Notes under the pieces: generated by a model
Seen by the model: the letters and a program-made list of their open reading frames with translations, nothing else
What the model was told of the DNA's origin: nothing
Database searches by the model: none
DNA from: Komagataeibacter melomenusus
GTDB taxonomy: Bacteria; Pseudomonadota; Alphaproteobacteria; Acetobacterales; Acetobacteraceae
DNA: 49,100 nucleotides
Direction of reading: 5' to 3'
NCBI RefSeq assembly: GCF_013155395.1
Contig: NZ_JABJWC010000025.1
Coordinates: forward strand, 1-49,100
Program-made: the position numbers and the translations under genes
Shown here: positions 43,077 through 49,100 of the stretch, piece by piece
How the letters are laid out: every line of letters begins with the position of its first letter
How positions within the stretch are numbered: the stretch's first letter is position 1

Positions 43077-44207
43077 ATGCGCTTCCCCCGTGTTTCCCTT
43101 TCCCTGCGCGGCATGGCCGTGGCGGGCATGGCGTTCGCCCTTGGCCTGGCCGGCCAGCCGGGGCGGGCCTGTGCGCGTGAGGCGCTGCACACGGCCTGGA
43201 CCTCGCAGCGCGTGCTCAATGCCGTGGCCGTGGCGGATGACGGGCGCATGTTCGTCTCGTTTCCCTATTGGGGCGGGGGTGGCGGCGGTGGCCCGAGTGT
43301 GGCCGAGGTCGATGCGCAGGGCATCCCCCACGCTTTCCCCGATGTGCGCTGGAACCATATGGATGGCACGAAAGGCGACATGCAGCCCTTCGTGCGGGTC
43401 AATGCCCTGCGCATCGGGCCGGACGGGCTGCTCTGGGTGGTGGATTCGGGTGATGCCAATGTTGGCGGCCCGCCCAACCCCATGGGCGGCGCGCCCGCGC
43501 GGCTCCTGGCCTTTGACATCACGACCGGGCAGCCCGTGCATGTCATCTCGTTGCGTGCCAGCAGCACGGAGCACAGCTATATCGATGACATCCGTTTTCA
43601 TAACGACACGATTTTCGTCACCGATGCAGGTGACCCCGCGCTGATCGTGGTCAACCAGCGCACCGGCCAGCAGCGCCGCGTGCTGGCCCATGACCGTTCC
43701 ACCACCGATGAGCGCCCGATGTATGCCGAGGGCCACCTGCTGACCACCGGCGGCCACCCCGCCCGCGTGCATGCCGACCAGCTTGAGGTCTCGCCAGATG
43801 GGTCGAAGCTCTATTTCCAGCCCAGTTCCGGCCCGCTCTGGGTCGCGCCTACCGCCGCGCTGGAAAACCCGGACCTGCCCGCGCCAGATCTCGCCCGGAC
43901 CGTAAAGCTGTTCTACAACACGCCCACCACCGGCGGCACGGCCATTGATGGTGATGGCAACCTGTATGTATCGGATGTGAACCGGCTGCGTATCCTGCGC
44001 CTGACCCCGCAGGGCAGGGCCACCACGCTGGTGCGCGACAGGCGGCTGGTCTGGGCCGATGCCATGTGGATCGACAACCACGGCACGTTGTGGATTCCCG
44101 CAGTCCAGCTCAACCGCACCGCCAGCTTCCAGCCTGATGGAAAATCACGCCTGCGCCTGCCGGTTGCGATCTATACCATGGACCTGCACCTCAGGCCGGT
44201 GCGCTAA
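43077..44207 (+). CDS. yellow/major royal jelly-related beta-propeller protein
   Basis: A 376-residue secreted protein with a signal peptide (about 1-33). The propeller repeats read MFVSFPYWGGGGGGGPSVAEVD, GLLWVVDSGDANVGG, IRFHNDTIFVTDAG, DQLEVSPDGSKLYFQPSSG, LYNTPTTGGTAIDGDGNLYVSDV, the pattern of the bacterial MRJP/yellow family, sometimes annotated as L-dopachrome tautomerase-related or gluconolactonase-like. Ligand and reaction are not known. It is converging on petA. Element copy 13 lies after the stop. Confidence 0.82.
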   Translation: MRFPRVSLSLRGMAVAGMAFALGLAGQPGRACAREALHTAWTSQRVLNAVAVADDGRMFVSFPYWGGGGGGGPSVAEVDAQGIPHAFPDVRWNHMDGTKGDMQPFVRVNALRIGPDGLLWVVDSGDANVGGPPNPMGGAPARLLAFDITTGQPVHVISLRASSTEHSYIDDIRFHNDTIFVTDAGDPALIVVNQRTGQQRRVLAHDRSTTDERPMYAEGHLLTTGGHPARVHADQLEVSPDGSKLYFQPSSGPLWVAPTAALENPDLPAPDLARTVKLFYNTPTTGGTAIDGDGNLYVSDVNRLRILRLTPQGRATTLVRDRRLVWADAMWIDNHGTLWIPAVQLNRTASFQPDGKSRLRLPVAIYTMDLHLRPVR

Positions 44208-44215
44208 AACCATGT

Positions 44216-44266
44216 GATAAAAGTCCTTGGGCGCCGCCTTTTTTAAAACAGCGGCACCAAGAACTG
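44216..44266. repeat. palindromic intergenic element, copy 13
   Basis: GTGATAAAAGTCCTTGGGC, hairpin GCCGCC…AGCGGC with T6/A4 inner arms, then ACCAAGAACTGT. Located between two convergent genes, so it could terminate both. Confidence 0.7.
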
Positions 44267-44288
44267 TCCTGTATGCGCAGGCAGCCGT

Positions 44289-44930
44289 TCAGAGCTGGAG
44301 AATGCCCGAAAAATCAAAATCCTGCCCCGCCGGGTTCTCGCCCAGCCGGATCAGGGTGGGGGTGGGCATGCTGTATGGCGGCACGGGCAGGTTGTAGGGC
44401 GCGGGCGCGCCGCGGAACACACGGCCCGCAAGGTCGAATTTGGAGCCATGGCACGGGCAGGCGTAGCCGCCGGGCCAACTGGCCTCGCCTTTGCCTTCGG
44501 GCAGCGGCTTGTAGGCGGGCACGCAACCCAGATGGGTGCAGATGCCCACCACCACCCCGTAGCGCGGGTCAAGCGAGCGGTGCCAGTTGGTGGCATAGGG
44601 CGGCTGCTGGTTGTCGCGCGATGGCCCGTCGCGCAGGCGGGCGGTCTGGGCCGCATCCTGCAGCACGGCCAGCGCCTCGGGCGTGCGGTGGGTGATGAAA
44701 ACCGGCTTGCCCTGCCAGGTCACGACAATCTGCTGCCCCGGCGGCAGGGCGGATATGTCCACATCCACCGGCAGGTGCGCGGCAGCGCTGTCACGAGGGG
44801 CGAGACTTTGCAGGAAAGGCCACAGGCATGCCCCGGCTCCCGCGGCAGCCGTGGCGGTGGTGACAAGCCCGAGGAAATTCCGGCGCCCCCCAGGGGCGGG
44901 TTGTGTATCCGACGCGTTTTCCATCATCAT
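44289..44930 (-). CDS. petA: Rieske iron-sulphur subunit of the cytochrome bc1 complex
   Basis: A 213-residue protein with a twin-arginine signal-anchor (GGRRNFLGLVTTATAAAGAGACLWPFL) and the Rieske motifs CTHLGC and CPCHGS, which supply two Cys and two His ligands and the cluster-bracing Cys pair; GPAPYNLPVPPY is the usual end of the bc1 type. It belongs to ubiquinol-cytochrome c oxidoreductase. The cytochrome b and c1 genes, usually downstream, are not adjacent here: downstream is an unrelated convergent gene. The start is one of three ATGs at 44924-44930. Confidence 0.93.
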   Translation of the reverse strand: MMMENASDTQPAPGGRRNFLGLVTTATAAAGAGACLWPFLQSLAPRDSAAAHLPVDVDISALPPGQQIVVTWQGKPVFITHRTPEALAVLQDAAQTARLRDGPSRDNQQPPYATNWHRSLDPRYGVVVGICTHLGCVPAYKPLPEGKGEASWPGGYACPCHGSKFDLAGRVFRGAPAPYNLPVPPYSMPTPTLIRLGENPAGQDFDFSGILQL

Positions 44931-45085
44931 GTTTTTACTGCGCTCCCTCGCCAAAAGGAAGAGGATACAGCGCGCATGCATCATGTTGCGCAGGCCGCGC
45001 CCAGCAGGCAGGAATGTGATGGCTGTCCGTGCGTGCGCGACGGCATGCCCGCAGCCCTGCCGTACCATCATGAAAGGTATTGTCC

Positions 45086-45271
45086 ATGCGCCTGATCCTG
45101 GCCCTCCTGCTGCCCTGGCTGCAGTTTTTCACCATCGGGCGGCCCTTCGCGGGCATTGTGTGCCTGATATTGCAGGTTACCCTCATTGGCTGGATTCCCG
45201 CCGCCATCTGGTCAGTCTATGCGCTGAGCCAGTACACTACCGATCGCAAGATCGCGGCCATGAAACGCTAG
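45086..45271 (+). CDS. YqaE/Pmp3-family small membrane protein
   Basis: A 61-residue protein with two membrane helices: RLILALLLPWLQFFTIG and IVCLILQVTLIGWIPAAIWSVYAL, where LIGWIPAAIWSVYAL matches the Pmp3 signature. Pmp3 proteins influence membrane potential and salt tolerance. AAAGG lies 8 nt before ATG 45086. It is 10 nt from glutaredoxin 2, so the two are probably cotranscribed. Confidence 0.85.
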   Translation: MRLILALLLPWLQFFTIGRPFAGIVCLILQVTLIGWIPAAIWSVYALSQYTTDRKIAAMKR

Positions 45272-45281
45272 CGGGACCGGC

Positions 45282-45926
45282 ATGAAACTCTATATCTACG
45301 ACCACTGCCCCTTCTGCGTGAAGCCACGCATGATCTTTGGCCTCAAGCACATCCCGGTGACCGATATCGTGCTGCTCAATGATGATGTGGAAACCCCCAC
45401 CCGCATGATTGGCCGCAAGATGGTGCCGATTCTGGAGCAGGACGGCCATTTCATGGGGGAAAGCATGGATATCGTGGCCCATGTCGATGCCATGGACGGC
45501 AGGCCGCTGCTGACCGGCCCCACCCGCCCCGAAATCACCGCGTGGATGCGGGAGATGCAGGCGCCCTACCTGAACCTGACATTGCCGCGCACGGCGGCGA
45601 CGCCCCTGCCGGAATTCGCAACGACGGCGGCGCGGCTGTATTTCATCCGCAACAAGGAGGAGATGGTCGGCCCGTTCTGCCAGCGCCTGGCCGAAGGCCC
45701 GGCCCTGATCGCCCGCATCAACGCGGCACTCCCCCGCCTGGCCGGGCTGATCCGCAGCCCGGAAGCCGTAAACGGCCAGCTTTCAACCGATGACATCCAT
45801 CTCTTTCCCTTCCTGCGCAACCTGACGCTGGTGGCCGGAATCGCATGGCCCGCGCCGGTATGGGCGTATTGCACGCGCATGGCGCAGGCTACCGGCATCC
45901 CGCTGCTCGACTCCATGGCGGCCTGA
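45282..45926 (+). CDS. grxB: glutaredoxin 2
   Basis: A 214-residue protein beginning MKLYIYDHCPFCVKPRM. The CPFC active site lies at residues 9-12; QDGHFMGESMDIVAHVD and a helical GST-like C-terminal domain make it the GrxB type, a GST-fold, glutathione-dependent disulphide reductase. Length matches E. coli Grx2 (215). It follows the Pmp3 gene by 10 nt. Confidence 0.95.
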   Translation: MKLYIYDHCPFCVKPRMIFGLKHIPVTDIVLLNDDVETPTRMIGRKMVPILEQDGHFMGESMDIVAHVDAMDGRPLLTGPTRPEITAWMREMQAPYLNLTLPRTAATPLPEFATTAARLYFIRNKEEMVGPFCQRLAEGPALIARINAALPRLAGLIRSPEAVNGQLSTDDIHLFPFLRNLTLVAGIAWPAPVWAYCTRMAQATGIPLLDSMAA

Positions 45927-45977
45927 GCGGGGATTGCGGCGCGCGCGCATGGCTGCCCCCACAGGGCGCACAGGCAG

Positions 45978-46003
45978 GAAACTGTCAGCGTGGCCCGACC
46001 GTT
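45978..46003 (+). promoter_or_regulatory. EcfG-type general stress promoter candidate
   Basis: GAAAC-N17-CGTT, with only one mismatch to the alphaproteobacterial EcfG consensus GGAAC-N16/17-CGTT. It lies 41 nt before the NepR-like ATG. Confidence 0.6.
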
Positions 46004-46044
46004 TCCCCATGCAGGACACGCCCGGCATCACAGGGAGGGATACC

Positions 46045-46251
46045 ATGCCAGCCTTTCACGACACGCCGCTCCTCCCCGCCAGGCGCGGCGGCACGCCGTT
46101 CGAGGTCTGGGTCCGTCGATCGCTGCATGCGCGATTCGACCGGGTCTTTACCGAAAATCTGCCCGATGAGATTCTGGTTCACTTCGCCCGACCGGACCCG
46201 CCGCCGCCCGCCATTGCGCTACAGGATGACGAACCGGAACTGAATGGCTGA
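46045..46251 (+). CDS. NepR-like anti-sigma factor
   Basis: A 68-residue protein, starting MPAFHDTPLLP, with FEVWVRRSLHARFDRVFTENLPDEILVHFAR. This matches the NepR core I recall: W/IG..L, Arg-x-Tyr/Phe-Asp-x-Val-x-x-Glu-x-Pro-Asp and a following helix. NepR binds and holds the sigma factor EcfG until phosphorylated PhyR displaces it. A strong AGGGAGGG RBS and an EcfG-like promoter support the call. The usual partners ecfG and phyR are not in this window. Confidence 0.6.
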   Translation: MPAFHDTPLLPARRGGTPFEVWVRRSLHARFDRVFTENLPDEILVHFARPDPPPPAIALQDDEPELNG

Positions 46252-46528
46252 GTCCCCCCAGGGAACGCCATGCTCAGGTGTGGATTTTTTTCACGGAAAT
46301 CTGGCCGAGTCCCCTGCACAGGAAACTGCCGACGTAAAGAAGGGCGTAAAAAGAATCCTGATTATGGCGGTAAAGAGCCATTTATTGTCGCTTTGCCGCA
46401 ACAGGAAACAGGATTCGCAAGATGGAATCTTTCACGCAGCCCTGTGGATAAGTCTGTTGACGCTTGCGGAAATCAGGCGACGGAATGCAGAGTCCTCTTT
46501 TTTTCGTGATTTGTTCTGACGTCTTTTT
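46252..46528. other. intergenic region, no confident gene
   Basis: An open frame here lacks coding character. It includes one perfect DnaA box TGTGGATAA at 46443 and a T-run at 46497. Confidence 0.4.
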
Positions 46529-47173
46529 TCATCTCGGCAGGTTCAGGGTCACGTGAGGCAGCCCGTTGGCCCGCCACTCGCGGCGCAGCTGGGGCAGGGG
46601 CGTGCCTTCTATGGCCGTGGGGCAGGCGATATGCCACGGGTTGCCATCAAGTCGCAGCGCAACCCAGCCTGCAATGGTGTCACTGCCCGGAGCCAGCCCG
46701 ACAAGGGTCATGTCCGTCATGGGGTCATAGGTGGCAAACTGGTGCTCGCGGCCTTCAAAGACCAGCTTCAGCGTGGCGTGGGAGTCGCACATGCGCTTGA
46801 GGTCAACGAGCAGGCTGCCGCCCGTGTGCATGCCCCTGTCGAACATCAGGGTGCCCCCGCCGGCCCGTATGTTGACCGGCAGCATGGTCACGCCCGTGCC
46901 CTGGGCATGGGCCACCATGATCGTGCCCCCGTCAAGGTTCAGGGTGCCCGTATTCCATCCGTCAAGTTCGGTCAGGGTCGTGCTCAGCCAGGCGTCGCGA
47001 CACGCCACGATGGGGCATTTGTTGCCCTGGCTGGTGAACACGCGGCCTTCCCTGCAGTACCGGGTCATGGCCTGCTGGAGCGAATCCATATCGAAATGGC
47101 CGGATACAAGGACCAACTGCCCGTTTTCGCAGGTCGCCGCCTGCACGGAGTCATACCTGTTCCTGCTACCCAT
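46529..47173 (-). CDS. hypothetical protein
   Basis: A 214-residue soluble protein with no signal peptide or membrane helix. ATG 47173 follows AGGAGGC-like GGAGGCAGGA. The N-terminal part is Cys-containing (ATCENG, TRYCREG, NKCPIVAC), the middle contains GTLNLDGGTIMVAHAQG and GGGTLMFDRGMHTGGSLLVDL, suggesting beta strands. No family recognised. It is isolated from neighbours by AT-rich gaps. Confidence 0.65.
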   Translation of the reverse strand: MGSRNRYDSVQAATCENGQLVLVSGHFDMDSLQQAMTRYCREGRVFTSQGNKCPIVACRDAWLSTTLTELDGWNTGTLNLDGGTIMVAHAQGTGVTMLPVNIRAGGGTLMFDRGMHTGGSLLVDLKRMCDSHATLKLVFEGREHQFATYDPMTDMTLVGLAPGSDTIAGWVALRLDGNPWHIACPTAIEGTPLPQLRREWRANGLPHVTLNLPR

Positions 47174-47442
47174 AAAATCCTGCCTCCATGTGCCTGCGTG
47201 CATGTCGCCAGCAGGGGAGACATGGTTAAAATATTGTTATTATTGAGATATTGGTGGGTCTCGACTGAAAAAATACCACGATCAGTCCTTGGAAAGGCGT
47301 GGTGATGTCAGGCGCTTCACGTCTTCTGGGAAATAATCTAATTTAGTTTCATATAATAATTAATACATAATATCTGTTATCGTACCAACATCCCTAACAC
47401 CATATGTGATTCCTGTCTACTTAAAGGGAAGTGGGTTTATAA
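47174..47442. other. AT-rich intergenic region
   Basis: No gene. The stretch 47325-47400 is strongly AT-rich with TAATAATTAATAC. A weak CCACG…CGTGG dyad occurs at about 47277-47303. It holds the start region of the hypothetical gene and the end of phrB. Confidence 0.4.
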
Positions 47443-48861
47443 TCAGGATGAGAGCGCTTTCCATGCGTCCAGCGCCCGTGCCCGGCCGCCCGCCAGATCC
47501 ACCACGGGGGTCGGGTAGCCCGTGCCCGCGGGCAGGTCGGCTTTCCAGGGCGTGTGGATGGCGCGCCCCGGCAGGCGCGCGATTTCAGGCACCCAGCGCC
47601 GTACATACGCGCCATCGGGGTCGAATTTCTCGCCCTGCAGCACCGGGTTGAAGATACGGAAATACGGCGCCGCATCCAGCCCGCATCCGGCCACCCACTG
47701 CCAGTTGAACGGGTTGCTCGCCCCATCGGCATCCACCAGCGTATCGGCAAACCACCGTTCGCCTGCCCGCCAGTCCAGCAGCAGGTGCTTGGTCAGGAAA
47801 GACGCCACGATCATGCGCACGCGGTTATGCATGCAGCCCGTGTGCCACAATTCGCGCATGCCCGCATCGATGATGGGGTAGCCGGTGCGCCCGCGCTGCC
47901 AGGCGCGCAGCGCGGCGGGGTCGGTGCGCCAGGGCATGGCATCGAATTCGGGCCGCAGGTTGCGCGTTGCCATATCGGGAAAGTCGAACAGGGTGGAATG
48001 GGCAAAATCACGCCACCCGAGTTCGCTCAGGAAGCTTGCACTGTCACGGTCGCCCGCGCCGCGTGCCTCAACCGCATGCCACACCTGCCGGGGCGAGACA
48101 TGGCCAAAGCGCAGGCACGGCGACAGGCCCGATGTGGCAGGCCGGGCGGGCAGGTCACGCGCGGTGGCATAGCCGGGCAGGCGTTCGGCCACGAATGTAT
48201 CAAGCCGCGCGCGGGCTGCTGTCTCGCCGGGTTGCCATGTGGCGCGCAGGGCCGCCGCCCAGTCGGGCGTGGCGGGGCGTAGCGACAGGGCGGCCAGAGG
48301 CACGAGCCGTTCGGTTATCGCAGCGGGCACGGCACCACCCGCCAGTGCCGCGTCCAGCCCGTGGGGCACGGGCAGCGGCGGCAGGGGCGCCCCCATGGCC
48401 TGCACCGCCCGCCACCATGGCGTAAAAACGCGAAAGGGGCCGCCCTGCTTCGTGCGCACCTGCCAGGGCTCATGCAGCAGGTTGCCGGGGTGGCTCTGCG
48501 CTGTCAGGCCCCGGGCTTTCAGTGCGGCCTTGATCGCGGCATCACGCGTGCGGGCAGGCCCGGCGTAGCGGCGGTTCCATTCCACGCCGCGCGCGCCCGT
48601 GGCCTGCGCAAGCCACAAAAGGCTTTCCTGTTCCGGCCCGGCCATGAGGCATAACTGGCCGCCTTGCGCGCGCAGGTCGGCATCAAGGGCTTCAAGCGCG
48701 CCATGCAGCCACCATTTTTCGGCCCCGCCCAGCTTCAGCGCAGGGTCATGGACATATACGCACACCACCGGCCCCGCCGCCACCGCGGCAGACAGGGCCG
48801 GGTTATCCGCCAGGCGCAGATCATCACGAAACCACATGATGGTGGGGGCATAATCAGGCAT
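47443..48861 (-). CDS. phrB: deoxyribodipyrimidine photolyase (class I CPD)
   Basis: A 472-residue DNA repair enzyme. The N-terminal antenna domain begins TIMWFRDDLRLADNPAL; the C-terminal FAD domain has GYPIIDAGMRELWHTGCMHNRVRMIVASFLTKHLLLDWRAG and WQWVAGCGLDAAPYFRIFNPVLQGEKFDPDGAYVRRW, including the Trp and Asn residues that bind FAD and DNA. These are close to class I CPD photolyases. ATG 48861 starts VMPDYAPTIMW; an upstream frame extension is unlikely. Confidence 0.95.
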   Translation of the reverse strand: MPDYAPTIMWFRDDLRLADNPALSAAVAAGPVVCVYVHDPALKLGGAEKWWLHGALEALDADLRAQGGQLCLMAGPEQESLLWLAQATGARGVEWNRRYAGPARTRDAAIKAALKARGLTAQSHPGNLLHEPWQVRTKQGGPFRVFTPWWRAVQAMGAPLPPLPVPHGLDAALAGGAVPAAITERLVPLAALSLRPATPDWAAALRATWQPGETAARARLDTFVAERLPGYATARDLPARPATSGLSPCLRFGHVSPRQVWHAVEARGAGDRDSASFLSELGWRDFAHSTLFDFPDMATRNLRPEFDAMPWRTDPAALRAWQRGRTGYPIIDAGMRELWHTGCMHNRVRMIVASFLTKHLLLDWRAGERWFADTLVDADGASNPFNWQWVAGCGLDAAPYFRIFNPVLQGEKFDPDGAYVRRWVPEIARLPGRAIHTPWKADLPAGTGYPTPVVDLAGGRARALDAWKALSS

Positions 48862-48979
48862 GACGACCCTGTTCCAGACAATACGGGCTGTTTGTGTGGG
48901 GTACAAACGGCAGGCCGTCAATTACCGCCCGCGCACAGCCCCGGACCCTGGCGCAGCGATCATTTGAAAACAGGTCAAT

Positions 48980-49027
48980 GATGAAAAGTAAAAGCGTCCG
49001 GGTGCTGTCTTTTTGGGGGAAGCCGCA
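48980..49027. repeat. degenerate palindromic element, copy 14
   Basis: ATGATGAAAAGTAAAAGCG then TCCGGGTGCTGTCTTTTTGG; only the left end and first arm are recognisable. Confidence 0.4.
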
Positions 49028-49100
49028 TCAGAAATCCTGTTTTACCGTGGCGCTGCGGCAGGAGCGGCAGATGCGGGCGGCGGGGGCTGCGGGGGCGTGC
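49028..49100 (-). CDS. 3' end of an unknown gene (partial)
   Basis: An open minus-strand frame enters from the right edge and ends at the TGA at 49028-49030. The visible tail is Ala/Pro-rich and ends RICRSCRSATVKQDF. Too short for identification; another frame is also open, so the call is uncertain. Confidence 0.3.
   Translation of the reverse strand, partial: HAPAAPAARICRSCRSATVKQDF

Noticed and set aside
44995-45035. A second EcfG-like promoter before the Pmp3 gene (GGAAT-N16-CGTG)
   Set aside because: Two mismatches in a nine-base consensus is too weak.
46443-46451. A perfect DnaA box TGTGGATAA
   Set aside because: Only one box, no cluster or AT-rich unwinding region, and no origin-linked gene nearby.
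46244-46519. A 91-codon plus-strand frame after the NepR-like gene
   Set aside because: No ribosome-binding site, non-coding base composition, no motif.

Overview
The window is a GC-rich stretch (visibly above 60% GC in coding parts) of what looks like an acetic acid bacterium, family Acetobacteraceae, most likely Komagataeibacter or Gluconacetobacter. The evidence is a signal-less GH68 levansucrase of the Zymomonas LevU type, an OprB porin, alphaproteobacterial features (a NepR-like anti-sigma factor with an EcfG-type promoter, a Zur-controlled zinc importer), and a family of T/A-rich palindromic intergenic elements. The genus is an inference; no rRNA or other decisive marker is present.

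Layout. 1-200: initiator tRNA with terminator. 0.2-2.0 kb (-): two secreted proteins, one with an EF-hand and one DUF3500. 2.2-6.5 kb (+): a tripartite drug-efflux operon (DHA2 MFS pump, HlyD-type adaptor, NodT-type outer-membrane factor). 6.6-9.7 kb (+): pirin-like protein, siderophore-interacting flavoprotein, its probable YqjI-like PadR repressor with an operator/promoter, and an O-methyltransferase. 10-15.6 kb: OprB porin, a DHA1 MFS exporter, a trypsin-like protease, RlmJ. 16-19.3 kb: levansucrase, a small membrane protein, a papain-like secreted-fold protein and a lipoprotein, separated by palindromic elements. 19.4-26.6 kb: tRNA-Arg(CCG), a lipoprotein hydrolase, a zinc-finger protein, DNA polymerase I, a SCO-like protein, an oligopeptide-binding protein and a DUF2501 protein. 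26.9-32.1 kb: an SbmA/YddA-like ABC exporter, a znuA-znuB-znuC operon with an extra small gene and a perfect Zur box, and a LysE exporter. 32.5-36.5 kb: a TonB siderophore receptor and fumarase C. 36.7-36.9 kb: a four-repeat type I-E CRISPR array without cas genes. 36.9-42.2 kb: an SMP-30 lactonase, a small monooxygenase, and an isolated type IV secretion outer-membrane core (VirB7, VirB9, VirB10) with a divergent VirB1-like transglycosylase. 42.3-49.1 kb: DUF1269 protein, a yellow/MRJP-like protein, a solitary Rieske protein, YqaE/Pmp3, glutaredoxin 2, NepR-like protein, an unknown protein, photolyase, and the end of another gene.

Metal acquisition is a theme: siderophore receptor, siderophore reductase with its regulator, and zinc importer. 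The most unusual things are (i) a two-hairpin palindromic repeat with inverted ends, present about 14 times and bracketing individual genes; (ii) the VirB7/9/10 core whose VirB10 has a signal peptide instead of the usual inner-membrane anchor; (iii) a PadR gene whose predicted transcript is leaderless and whose promoter is embedded in an inverted repeat; and (iv) a lone NepR-like gene preceded by a near-consensus general-stress promoter. All functional calls come from reading sequence and recalled family motifs; no database search was run.
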